Part shown: positions 7,345-15,114 of the stretch, in pieces
How positions within the stretch are numbered: position 1 is the stretch's first letter
How the letters are laid out: each line of letters begins with the position of its first letter
Source of the DNA: Clostridiaceae bacterium
GTDB lineage: Bacteria; Bacillota; Clostridia; Oscillospirales; QAMX01
DNA: 15,114 bases
Reading direction: 5' to 3'
NCBI GenBank assembly: GCA_016297585.1
Contig: JAEDGJ010000047.1
Coordinates: 1-15,114, forward strand
The notes under the pieces: model-generated
Told to the model about the DNA's origin: nothing
Seen by the model: the letters and a program-made list of their open reading frames with translations, nothing else
The model's database searches: none
Made by a program: the position numbers and the translations under genes

Positions 7345-8196
7345 ATGGCACTGCCGTTTTTGAAACCGAAGGAGGAGACCCCCGTCGTCCTGAGTCTCCC
7401 GATCGAAAAGATCGTCCCGAACCCGGCGCAGCCGCGCACCTACTTCGAGCCGCAGGCGCTGCGGGAGCTCGCGGCGAGCATCTCCCAGCACGGCATCCTG
7501 CAGCCGCTCTCCGTGCGCCGTCTCGGCGGCGTATACGAGCTGATCGCGGGCGAGCGGCGGCTGCGGGCGGCGAAGCTCGCGCATCTGACGGAGGTGCCGT
7601 GCATTCTGATCCATGTGGACGACGAGGAGTCGTCGCTGCTGTCCCTGATCGAGAACCTGCAGCGGCGCGACCTCGACTTTTTCGAAGTCGCGCTGGGGTA
7701 TCAGCGGCTCATCCGCGTCTACGGGCTGACGCAGGAGCAGACCGCGGCGCGCGTCGGAAAATCCCAGTCGTCCGTCGCGAACAAGCTGCGCCTGCTGCGC
7801 TTCGACGACAGCCTGATCGCGTTCATCCGCTCCTCGGGGCTGACGGAGCGCCACGCGCGCAGCGTCCTGCGGCTGCCGGACGCGCAGTTCCGCACGGCGC
7901 TCGAGCACATCGCGTCGCAGGGACTCACCGTCGCGCAGACCGAGGCCTATGTCGAAAGCCTGATCTCCCCCGTGCCCGCGGCATCCCCCGAGCCGCCGCC
8001 CCCGCCGCGCACCCCCGCCGCGCGTCCGCGTCTGCTGGTGCGCGACGCGCGCATCTTCCTCAACACGATCAACCGCGCCTTCTCCGTCATGCGCGACGCG
8101 GGGATCGCGGCGTCCTGCGAACGGGAGGAGCTGCCCGACGCCGTGGAGCTGCGCATCCGCATCCCGAAAACCGCGTCCGGCGCGCCGCAGCCATAG
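7345..8196 (+). CDS. noc: Nucleoid occlusion protein Noc (ParB/Spo0J paralogue)
   Basis: A 283-aa ParB-family CTPase clamp, the same length as Bacillus subtilis Noc. The N-terminal CTP-binding domain shows GERRLRA (69-75) and ENLQR (103-107). The helix-turn-helix region is about 128-170, followed by a proline-rich linker (about 209-227) and a C-terminal dimerisation domain (about 228-276). At the positions known to separate ParB from Noc it has Q141, K147, R152 and R169. These align with the Noc residues Q, K, K, R rather than with R, T, A, G of Caulobacter ParB. It should therefore bind NBS sites, spread on DNA and keep FtsZ assembly off the nucleoid. The short hydrophobic/basic start MALPFLKPK could be the membrane anchor but is weaker than the B. 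subtilis helix. The start follows AGGAGGG (7326-7332) with 12 nt spacing. It is convergent with argF. Confidence 0.85.
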   Translation: MALPFLKPKEETPVVLSLPIEKIVPNPAQPRTYFEPQALRELAASISQHGILQPLSVRRLGGVYELIAGERRLRAAKLAHLTEVPCILIHVDDEESSLLSLIENLQRRDLDFFEVALGYQRLIRVYGLTQEQTAARVGKSQSSVANKLRLLRFDDSLIAFIRSSGLTERHARSVLRLPDAQFRTALEHIASQGLTVAQTEAYVESLISPVPAASPEPPPPPRTPAARPRLLVRDARIFLNTINRAFSVMRDAGIAASCEREELPDAVELRIRIPKTASGAPQP

Positions 8197-8235
8197 AAAA
8201 AGCGGCCTGTCCCACAATTTATGGGACAAACCGCT
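8197..8235 (-). terminator. Intrinsic terminator of the arginine operon (after argF)
   Basis: A stem of AGCGG/CCGCT (8201-8205, 8231-8235) and TGTCCCA/TGGGACA (8208-8214, 8222-8228), with a 2x2 internal mismatch and a 7-nt loop, is followed on the minus strand by five Ts (8197-8201). It lies 28 nt beyond the argF stop codon. The same stem forms in the noc transcript but lacks a T-tract there. Confidence 0.8.
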
Positions 8236-8237
8236 CC

Positions 8238-8265
8238 ATTTCCCGGGTAATCCGGGGAAATTTTA
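8238..8265 (+). terminator. Probable noc terminator containing a near-consensus Noc binding site
   Basis: The arms ATTTCCCGG (8238-8246) and CCGGGGAAAT (8252-8261) form a stem with one bulged G around a 5-nt loop. On the plus strand they are followed by TTTTA, overlapping the argF stop codon. The left 14 bases, ATTTCCCGGGTAAT (8238-8251), differ at one position from the B. subtilis NBS consensus ATTTCCCGGGAAAT. The terminator T-tract is short, so efficiency is uncertain. Confidence 0.45.
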
Positions 8266-9165
8266 GCCCATCGTCTTGACAAGGACGGCCTTCTGCGCGT
8301 GCAGACGGTTTTCGGCCTCGTCAAAGATCTCGTTTGCGTGCGCCTCGAAGACCTTTTCGGTGATCTCCTCCTCGCGATGCGCGGGCAGGCAGTGCAGCAC
8401 CATCGCGTCGGGCTTCGCGACGGCCATCACGTCGTCGTTGATCTGGTAGCCCGCAAACGCCGCACGGCGCACCGCGGCCTCGTCCTCCTGACCCATCGAC
8501 GCCCACACATCGGTGTACAGCACGTCGGCGTCGCGCGCGGCGGCGGGGATGTCGTGCGTCACGGTAAAGCGTCCGGTCGACTCCGCCCACGCCATGATCT
8601 GCGCGTCGGGACGGTACGCGTCGGGGCAGGCGATGGAGACGTTCATGCCGACCTTGAGGCAGCCGACGATCAGGGAGTTTGCCATGTTGTTGCCGTCGCC
8701 GACAAAGCAGAAGTTCAAGCCCTTTAAGGCGCCCTTGTGCTCGCGGATCGTCATCAGGTCGGCCAGCACCTGGCAGGGATGCGCGTAGTCGGTCAGCCCG
8801 TTGATAACGGGGATGGAGCCGTACTTCGCGAGATCCTCGACGTCGGACTGGTCAAAGGTGCGGATCATGATGCCGTCGCAGTAGCGCGAGAGCACGCGGG
8901 CGGTGTCGCGGATGGGCTCGCCGCGTCCGAGCTGGATGTCGCGGTTCGACAGGAACAGCCCGAGGCCGCCGAGCTCGTACATGCCGACCTCAAACGAGAC
9001 GCGCGTGCGGGTCGAGGACTTCGTAAAGATCATGCCGAGCGTCTTTCCGGCAAGGCGGGGATGGGCGATGCCGTGCTTTTTCTCGTACTTGAGCTGATCG
9101 GCCAGATTCAGGATGCCGATAATCTCCTCCGGCGTCAGGTCGGAGAGCTTCAACAGGTGCTTCAT
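8263..9165 (-). CDS. argF: Ornithine carbamoyltransferase
   Basis: A 300-aa cytoplasmic enzyme that joins carbamoyl phosphate and ornithine to give citrulline. Seen in the sequence: the carbamoyl-phosphate loop STRTR (51-55), HPCQ (129-132), a DVWASMG ornithine-side loop, and HCLPAHR (258-264). Length matches the family. It is the last gene of the operon. Its ATG overlaps the argD stop codon as ATGA (9162-9165), which favours translational coupling. A strong terminator follows. An anabolic role is inferred from the surrounding biosynthetic genes; no arginine deiminase genes are near. Confidence 0.97.
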   Translation of the reverse strand: MKHLLKLSDLTPEEIIGILNLADQLKYEKKHGIAHPRLAGKTLGMIFTKSSTRTRVSFEVGMYELGGLGLFLSNRDIQLGRGEPIRDTARVLSRYCDGIMIRTFDQSDVEDLAKYGSIPVINGLTDYAHPCQVLADLMTIREHKGALKGLNFCFVGDGNNMANSLIVGCLKVGMNVSIACPDAYRPDAQIMAWAESTGRFTVTHDIPAAARDADVLYTDVWASMGQEDEAAVRRAAFAGYQINDDVMAVAKPDAMVLHCLPAHREEEITEKVFEAHANEIFDEAENRLHAQKAVLVKTMG

Positions 9166-10325
9166 GCGGCAAGAACCTCCTTCAAAATACCGATCGCTTC
9201 CTCGAGGAGGGGCATCGGAATGTTCAGCGCCGGCAGCAGCCGGACACGGTCGTGCGCGGTCAGGACGATGACGCCGCGCTCGCGGCAGGCGGCGGCGACG
9301 TCGGCGGCAGCTTTGTCGGTCTCGATGCCGACCATCAGCCCGAGCCCCGTCACGGCCTTCACATGGGGCGTTCCCTCGAGCGCCGCGCGGATGTATTCGC
9401 CCTTTTTCCGGACCTCCGCGAGCAGCGCGTCGTCAATGCGCTCGACGACGGAGACGCCGGCCGCCGCGCAGACGGGGTTGCCGCCGAAGGTGGAGCCGTG
9501 CTGGCCCTTCTCGAGGACGTTTTCGGTGCGTTCGCCGAACAGCACCGCGCCCATCGGAAGCCCGCCCGCGATGCCCTTCGCCGTCGTCACGATGTCGGGG
9601 GTGACGCCGTAGAGCTGATAGGCAAAATACCGCCCGGTGCGGCCGTTGCCGGTCTGCACCTCGTCGATGACGAGCAGCACGTCGCGCGCGCGGCAGAGCG
9701 CTTCGACGCCGCGCACATACTCGGGATCGAGCGCGCAGACGCCGCCCTCGCCCTGGACGAGCTCCATCATCACGGCGGCGCAGGGGACGCTGTCGAGCTG
9801 GCGCTCCATCGCGGCAAGATCGTTTGCCGGGACGTAGGCAAAGCCCTCGGGGAAGGGGCCGAAATGCGTGTGGAAGGCGTCCTGGCCGGTCGCGGCGAGC
9901 GTCGCGATGGTGCGGCCGTGGAAGCTGTTGATAAGCGTCACGATCGTGGAGCGTTCCTCGCCGTACTTGTCATGCGCGTACTTGCGGGCGGCTTTGATCG
10001 CGCCCTCGTTGGCTTCCGCGCCGGAATTGCCGAAAAAGACCTTCTTCATGCCCGATTTTTCGCATAAAAGCTGCGCAAGACGCGCCATCGGGGCGGTATA
10101 GTAGAGATTGGACGCGTGCTGGAGCGTCGACGCCTGCCGCACGACGGCGGCGAGCCACGCGTCGTCCGAGACGCCGAACGCGTTGACCGCGATGCCGGTG
10201 CCGAGGTCGATGTAGCGCTTTCCGTCCTCGTCAAAAAGCTCCGAGCCCTTGCCGGAGACGAACGCCACGGGCGCGCGTCCGTAGGTATGGGCGATGTATT
10301 GGTTATCCAGTTCGAACGTATTCAT
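9162..10325 (-). CDS. argD: Acetylornithine aminotransferase
   Basis: A PLP-dependent class III aminotransferase that converts N-acetylglutamate semialdehyde and glutamate to N-acetylornithine and 2-oxoglutarate. Counted from the ATG at 10325 (387 aa), it shows NSGAEANEGA (100-109), SFHGRT (134-139), DEVQTGNGRTG (221-231) and the PLP lysine K250 in TTAKGIAGG. A GTG at 10337 would add four residues and overlap the argB stop codon. The ATG is preferred because it is followed directly by family-typical sequence and has GAGG 6-7 nt upstream. The gap to argB is 8 nt and the overlap with argF is 4 bp. Confidence 0.95.
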   Translation of the reverse strand: MNTFELDNQYIAHTYGRAPVAFVSGKGSELFDEDGKRYIDLGTGIAVNAFGVSDDAWLAAVVRQASTLQHASNLYYTAPMARLAQLLCEKSGMKKVFFGNSGAEANEGAIKAARKYAHDKYGEERSTIVTLINSFHGRTIATLAATGQDAFHTHFGPFPEGFAYVPANDLAAMERQLDSVPCAAVMMELVQGEGGVCALDPEYVRGVEALCRARDVLLVIDEVQTGNGRTGRYFAYQLYGVTPDIVTTAKGIAGGLPMGAVLFGERTENVLEKGQHGSTFGGNPVCAAAGVSVVERIDDALLAEVRKKGEYIRAALEGTPHVKAVTGLGLMVGIETDKAAADVAAACRERGVIVLTAHDRVRLLPALNIPMPLLEEAIGILKEVLAA

Positions 10326-10333
10326 GGTTTTCC

Positions 10334-11182
10334 TCACACAAACATGGTGCCGATGCCTTCATCGGTCAGCATTTCGATGATGATCGCGTGCGGAACGCGT
10401 CCGTCCACGATAAAGACCTTCGAGACGCCCTGACGGATGGCCTCGACGCAGCATTCGACCTTCGGGATCATGCCGCCGGAGATCACGCCGTCGCGCCGGA
10501 GCGCCGGAACCTCGTTGATGTCGACGACGGGCATCAGCGTCGACGGATCCTTCGGGTCGCGCAGCAGTCCCGCGATGTCGGTCATCGAGATCATGCTCTC
10601 CGCGCCGAGCGTTCCCGCGATCTCCGCGGCGGCGGTGTCGGCGTTGATGTTATAGATGCCGCCCTCGCCGTCCACGCCGAGCGTGGAGATGACCGGGATG
10701 TAGCCGCACTCGAGCACGTCGAGGATCGGCTGCGGATTGACGGCGACGACGTCGCCGACGAAGCCGTGCGCCTCGCTGTGGCGCTTGGCGATCAGCATCT
10801 GGCCGTCCATGCCGGAAAGGCCGATGGCGCGGCCGCCGGCGAGTCCGAGCAGGTTGACAAGCGACTTGTTGACCTTGCCCGCGAGCACCATCTGCACGAC
10901 GTCCATCGTCTCCGCGTCGGTCACGCGCAGGCCGTCGAGAAATTCGGATTTTTTCCCGATCTTCTTCAAAAGATCGGAGATCTCGGGGCCGCCGCCGTGC
11001 ACGAGCACGACCTTCACGCCGACGAGCGACAGCAGCACGACGTCGCGCATGACGGCCTGCTTCAATTCCTCGTCGATCATGGCGTTGCCGCCGTATTTGA
11101 TCACGACGATCTTTCCGGAATACTTCTGAATATAGGGGAGCGCATGGGTCAGCGTCTGCGCGCGTTCCGCATTGGTCGGCAT
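10334..11182 (-). CDS. argB: Acetylglutamate kinase
   Basis: A 282-aa amino acid kinase that phosphorylates N-acetylglutamate. Motifs: KYGGNAM (29-35), HGGGPEI (62-68), NINADTAA (178-185), and the C-terminal GTMFV. The N-terminal helix before the first strand (PTNAERAQTLTHALPYIQKY) is the extension found in hexameric, arginine-inhibited kinases, so feedback control by arginine is likely (inference from family knowledge). The Shine-Dalgarno is a weak or distant AAAGGA at 11196-11201, 13 nt before ATG. The N-terminus matches the family, so the start is considered right. Confidence 0.96.
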   Translation of the reverse strand: MPTNAERAQTLTHALPYIQKYSGKIVVIKYGGNAMIDEELKQAVMRDVVLLSLVGVKVVLVHGGGPEISDLLKKIGKKSEFLDGLRVTDAETMDVVQMVLAGKVNKSLVNLLGLAGGRAIGLSGMDGQMLIAKRHSEAHGFVGDVVAVNPQPILDVLECGYIPVISTLGVDGEGGIYNINADTAAAEIAGTLGAESMISMTDIAGLLRDPKDPSTLMPVVDINEVPALRRDGVISGGMIPKVECCVEAIRQGVSKVFIVDGRVPHAIIIEMLTDEGIGTMFV

Positions 11183-11205
11183 AATTCCATTTCCGTCCTT
11201 TCGGC

Positions 11206-12000
11206 TTATTTCCCGGAAGAAGCGTTCCAGGTATATTCACAGCTCCGCGGACGGATGGCGCATGCCTTGCAGTACGGCTCCAGCGTCCGCGCAATGACAG
11301 TATAGGCTTCCCGCATCGGGAAGAGCATCGATTCCGCGCCGCCGATCCGGCCGCGGCGCTCGACGGCGCGCATCGCGTCCGCGTACAGCGGCTCAGGTTT
11401 GCCGTTGACCGGGCAGACGCCGCCGCGCCAGGACCAGGTATGGGCAAGACAGGCGTGTCCGCCGTAGGATCTCACGGGATAGACCTCTCCGCAGGGCGCA
11501 AGACAGGGCGCGCCGATCCCGACCTCCACGAGATGATGGAAGGTGTTCGAGATGTAGCCCACGCCCAGCAGCAGCACATAGCCGCCGTCGCGCATCAGCC
11601 GGTCGAGCGGGGAGTCCGCGCCCATCGTCGGCGCTTCCTGATCGTGCGTGACATAGTAGGCCGCGTTTTTGCCCCACGCGGCGAAGGGATGCGTCGGATT
11701 GACGCCGCGGCAGACGTCCGCGCGCCGCCAGAAGGCGTCCGGGATCTTGCCGTTCGACGTCGGCGTCGAGGCGACGTCGAAGCACCCGCCGTCCGCATAC
11801 GCCCCGCCGTGGTTGAACGACGGCAGCATCAGCGTGCCCTCCGGCGTCAGTACCGTCATCAGCGCGTCGAGGACGGTATCCGCGCCGCCGTCGACCCATC
11901 CGATACGGGACATCGACGAATGCACCTGCAGCTTCATCCCGGCCGTGACGCCGAGCGCGCGCAGATCGCGCACCAGCCCCTCTTTCGATATCATCGTCAT
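11206..12000 (-). CDS. AAC(3)-family N-acetyltransferase within the arginine operon
   Basis: A 264-aa protein of the aminoglycoside 3-N-acetyltransferase (YokD/AAC(3)) fold, which transfers acetyl from acetyl-CoA to an amine. Family signatures: VHSSMSRIGWVDGG (26-39), LPSFNHG (59-65), NPTHPFAAWG (101-110, conserved active-site His104) and LLLGVGYISNTFHHLVE (143-159). A cysteine-containing tail, CKACAIRPRSC (244-254), ends the protein. The true substrate is unknown. Many family members are chromosomal and not proven resistance genes, so resistance should not be assumed. The start ATG at 12000 lies 1 nt after the argJ stop codon, and argB begins 23 nt downstream, so it is co-transcribed with the arginine genes. 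A second ATG at 11994 is possible. Its placement suggests a role linked to acetylated intermediates or acetyl supply (inference). Confidence 0.88.
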   Translation of the reverse strand: MTMISKEGLVRDLRALGVTAGMKLQVHSSMSRIGWVDGGADTVLDALMTVLTPEGTLMLPSFNHGGAYADGGCFDVASTPTSNGKIPDAFWRRADVCRGVNPTHPFAAWGKNAAYYVTHDQEAPTMGADSPLDRLMRDGGYVLLLGVGYISNTFHHLVEVGIGAPCLAPCGEVYPVRSYGGHACLAHTWSWRGGVCPVNGKPEPLYADAMRAVERRGRIGGAESMLFPMREAYTVIARTLEPYCKACAIRPRSCEYTWNASSGK

Positions 12001-12001
12001 G

Positions 12002-13213
12002 TCAGGTCCTGTAGTCTCCGTTGATTTTCACATAATCATAGGTCAGGTCGCAGCCCCACGCGGTCGCGCAGGCGTCTCCGTCGCGCAGCGTGACAAGGAT
12101 CTCGATCTCGTCCTCGGAGAGGATGGTTTTGGCGTCCTCCTCGGAGAAATCGATGCCCGCGCCCATCTCGCAGACGGCAATGCTGCCCTTGCGCGAGGCA
12201 AACGCGACGTCGATCTTCGAGACGTCCAGCTCCGCGCCGGAGTAGCCGAGCGCGCAGAGCACGCGGCCCCAGTTCGCGTCCGCGCCGTAGATCATCGCCT
12301 TCACAAGGGACGAGCAGATAACGGATTTCGCGGCGATCTTCGCGTTTTCGCGGTCCTTCGCGCCCGTGACCTTACAGGTGATGAGCCGCGTCGCGCCCTC
12401 GCCGTCGCGGGCGAGCATCGCGCAGAGCTTCTCCGTCACCGCACGGAGCGCCGCGCAGAACGCGTCGAAATCCGCGCCGGGAGCGGTGATCGGTTCGTTG
12501 CCCGCAAGACCGTTTGCCAGCACCGCGAAGGTGTCGTTCGTCGAGGTGTCGCCGTCGATGCTGACCATGTTGAAGCTGTCGCGCACGTCGCCGGAAACGG
12601 CCTTCTGCAGCATTTCCGGGGAAATGGACACGTCGGAGGTCAGGAAAATGAGCATCGTCGCCATATTCGGGTGGATCATGCCCGAGCCCTTGGCCATGCC
12701 GCCGATATGCGCGGTCTTTCCGCCGATACAGAACTCGACCGCGGCCTCCTTCGGCACGGTATCGGTCGTCATGATGGCCTCGACCGCATCCGCGTGCCGG
12801 TCGCCGAGCGCGGCGACGAGCGCCGGCATGCCGCTCTCGATCGGCTCGAGCGAGAGCCGCTGGCCGATGACGCCGGTGGAGGCGACGACGACGTCGGACG
12901 CGGGGATGCCGGCGTACCGCTCGACGAGCGCGCACATCCCTTCGGCGATCTCGATGCCGTCGGCGTTGCAGGTGTTGGCGTTGCCGGAGTTGCAGATGAC
13001 GGCCTGCGCATAGCCGTCGGCGATATTCTTGCGGGTCACGGCGATCGGCGCGCCGAAGACCTTGTTCGTCGTATAGACCGCCGCCGCCGCCGCACGGACG
13101 TCGCTGACGATCAGCGCGAGGTCGCGCTTGGTCCGGTTCGCGCGGATGCCGCAGTGGACGCCGGACGCGCGGAAGCCCTTCGCGGCGCAGACGCCGCCTT
13201 CGATGTATTTCAT
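12002..13213 (-). CDS. argJ: Glutamate N-acetyltransferase / ornithine acetyltransferase
   Basis: A 403-aa Ntn-type enzyme that moves the acetyl group from N-acetylornithine to glutamate, closing the acetyl cycle. It should self-cleave between A185 and T186 in HPNMATML, making T186 the nucleophile. The STGVIG oxyanion region (112-117) and NSGNANTC (75-82) are present. The start chosen is ATG at 13213 (MKYIEGGVCAAKGF), preceded by AAGGAG with 7 nt spacing and 11 nt after the argC stop codon. A longer frame begins at 13279 inside argC, but its extra 22 residues look unlike the family. Whether it also uses acetyl-CoA (bifunctional form) cannot be read from sequence. Confidence 0.96.
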   Translation of the reverse strand: MKYIEGGVCAAKGFRASGVHCGIRANRTKRDLALIVSDVRAAAAAVYTTNKVFGAPIAVTRKNIADGYAQAVICNSGNANTCNADGIEIAEGMCALVERYAGIPASDVVVASTGVIGQRLSLEPIESGMPALVAALGDRHADAVEAIMTTDTVPKEAAVEFCIGGKTAHIGGMAKGSGMIHPNMATMLIFLTSDVSISPEMLQKAVSGDVRDSFNMVSIDGDTSTNDTFAVLANGLAGNEPITAPGADFDAFCAALRAVTEKLCAMLARDGEGATRLITCKVTGAKDRENAKIAAKSVICSSLVKAMIYGADANWGRVLCALGYSGAELDVSKIDVAFASRKGSIAVCEMGAGIDFSEEDAKTILSEDEIEILVTLRDGDACATAWGCDLTYDYVKINGDYRT

Positions 13214-13224
13214 ATGTCTTCTCC

Positions 13225-14160
13225 TTATGCGATCACGAGCCCCGTCGTCTCCGGGACGCCCATCAGAATGTTCATGCACTGCACCGCCGCGCCCGACGCG
13301 CCCTTGCCGAGGTTGTCAAAGCGCGCGTGCACCACGGGCCGTTCGTCGCAGCCCGTCACGAGGATCTCCATCGAATCGCGTCCCGCCATCGCGTTCGCCG
13401 CGAGAAAGCCGTCCGCATCCGGTTCTCCGACCGAAACGAGCGCCTCGCCCGCGTAATGCGACGCGTACAGCGCCCGCAGCTCCGCGACGCCCATCGGCTT
13501 TTTCATCGAAGAGGCGTCCAGCGGCACGGATACGAGCATGCCCGCGTAAAAATCCGCGACGATGGGCATGAAGGCGGGCGCATGAGCCAGTCCGCAGACC
13601 GCCGTCATCTCCGGCAGGTGCTTGTGCGTCTGGGAAAGCCCGTACTGCCGGGGGGAATCGTAGCCCGCGGGACGGCCGTCCGCGCCGTAGGCCGCGATCA
13701 TCTTCTTGCCGCCGCCGGAATAGCCCGTGACGGAGGTCGCCGCGAGAAAGACGTCGGGGGAGAGCGCGCCCGCCGCAACCAGCGGGTAAACGGCGGCGAT
13801 GAATCCGGACGCGTGGCAGCCCGGCACCGCGACACGGTGCGAGGCGGCGATTTTTGCCCGGTGCGCGGGGGAAAGCTCCGCAAAGCCGTACGCCCACGCG
13901 GGATTCGTGCGGTGCGCGGTGGAGGTGTCGATGATCTTCACCGCGGGATTTTCGCAGAGCGCCACCGCCTCGCGCGCGGCGGCGTCCGGCAGGCACAGGA
14001 ACGTGATATCCGACGCGTTGATGCGCTCGGCGACGGCGGCGGGATCCTTGCGCAGCTCGTCCGGGATGGAGATGAGCGAAATATCCGATCGTTTTTCGAG
14101 CCGTTCCACGATGCGCAGTCCGGTCGTTCCCTCATGTCCGTTGATGAATACCTTCGTCAT
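13225..14160 (-). CDS. argC: N-acetyl-gamma-glutamyl-phosphate reductase, short (type 2) form
   Basis: A 311-aa NADPH-dependent reductase that converts N-acetylglutamyl phosphate to the semialdehyde. The nucleotide-binding start is FINGHEGTTGLRI (5-17), the catalytic cysteine is C115 in VAVPGCHASGF, and the partner histidine region is THKHLPEM (178-185). The length and the xGxxGTTGL opening fit the short type 2 subfamily rather than the ~345-residue type 1 common in Bacillota. The Shine-Dalgarno GAGGA is about 10 nt before the ATG. The gap to argJ is 11 nt. There is no obvious promoter in the 69-bp gap to argG. Confidence 0.95.
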   Translation of the reverse strand: MTKVFINGHEGTTGLRIVERLEKRSDISLISIPDELRKDPAAVAERINASDITFLCLPDAAAREAVALCENPAVKIIDTSTAHRTNPAWAYGFAELSPAHRAKIAASHRVAVPGCHASGFIAAVYPLVAAGALSPDVFLAATSVTGYSGGGKKMIAAYGADGRPAGYDSPRQYGLSQTHKHLPEMTAVCGLAHAPAFMPIVADFYAGMLVSVPLDASSMKKPMGVAELRALYASHYAGEALVSVGEPDADGFLAANAMAGRDSMEILVTGCDERPVVHARFDNLGKGASGAAVQCMNILMGVPETTGLVIA

Positions 14161-14188
14161 ATCCGCTCATTCCTCGCTTTTTTGGATT

Positions 14189-14224
14189 GGGACGCCCGTT
14201 TTCCCGGGCGTCCCTCGTTTTTTT
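14189..14224 (+). terminator. Strong hairpin with T-tract on the antisense strand, between argG and argC
   Basis: The 10-bp perfect stem GGGACGCCCG (14189-14198) / CGGGCGTCCC (14205-14214) has a 6-nt loop and is followed on the plus strand by TCG and seven Ts. The flanking genes are both on the minus strand. In their transcript the stem is preceded by A7 and followed by AATCCAAAAAA, so it has no terminator tail in the sense direction. It may block antisense transcription or act as a processing or stability hairpin at the argG 3' end. Confidence 0.55.
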
Positions 14225-14229
14225 GACTC

Positions 14230-15114
<885 letters not shown>

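Noticed and set aside
11206..11219. ATTTCCCGGAAGAA-like sequence near the acetyltransferase stop codon as a second Noc site
   Set aside because: About three mismatches to the consensus and inside coding sequence; not distinguishable from chance.
13214..13279. Longer argJ start inside argC
   Set aside because: The additional residues (MHEHSDGRPGDDGARD...) do not resemble ArgJ, and the ATG at 13213 has an ideal Shine-Dalgarno.
14125..14168. Twelve-codon frame MSGYDEGIHQRT overlapping the argC start
   Set aside because: Its ATG directly abuts the GAGGA sequence, leaving no usable spacing; the same Shine-Dalgarno fits argC better.
14161..14229. Possible ArgR operator between argG and argC
   Set aside because: No TGAAT...ATTCA-type half-sites seen; the gap is occupied by the hairpin and the argC ribosome binding site.

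Overview
The window is GC-rich, tightly packed bacterial DNA. It looks like the chromosome of a spore-forming Bacillota, probably a high-GC member of the Clostridia. The clues are a Noc-type ParB paralogue, a probable BofA-like sporulation gene fragment, strong AGGAGG-type ribosome binding sites, and a one-operon arginine pathway built on ArgJ. Genus-level placement is not possible from the sequence alone. A consensus parS site and a noc gene, both usually concentrated near oriC in Bacillota, suggest the origin half of the chromosome. No tRNA, rRNA, CRISPR array or insertion sequence was seen.

Left part (1-7165, all minus strand): the 5' end of a small membrane protein (BofA-like) leaves the window at the left edge. 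Upstream of it lies a terminator whose loop carries a good promoter. Then comes one very large gene (2326 codons) for a membrane-bound cyclic beta-1,2-glucan synthase of the NdvB/Cgs type: GT84 glycosyltransferase, cyclisation (GH189-type) domain, and C-terminal GH94 phosphorylase-like domain. A perfect 16-bp parS palindrome is embedded in this gene, in a linker between the membrane region and the cyclisation domain. The 3' part carries an in-frame insertion of about 20 codons centred on a DNA palindrome.

Middle (7166-8262): a divergent intergenic region of 179 bp holds promoter candidates on both strands, direct repeats, a perfect hairpin, and a perfect 10-nt complement to the glucan synthase Shine-Dalgarno region. 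It is followed by noc on the plus strand. The Noc protein has the residues that distinguish NBS-binding Noc from parS-binding ParB, and a near-consensus NBS lies in its 3' terminator. Two hairpins separate noc from the convergent arginine operon.

Right part (8263-15114, all minus strand): transcription order is argG (5' end outside the window), argC, argJ, an AAC(3)-family acetyltransferase, argB, argD, argF. These encode the acetylated ornithine cycle, carbamoylation of ornithine to citrulline, and conversion to argininosuccinate; argH is not in the window. ArgJ recycles the acetyl group, so no dedicated argA is needed in principle. The AAC(3)-like gene sits 1 nt after argJ and 23 nt before argB and is the odd member of the operon. 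Between argG and argC lies a strong hairpin whose T-tract is on the antisense strand.
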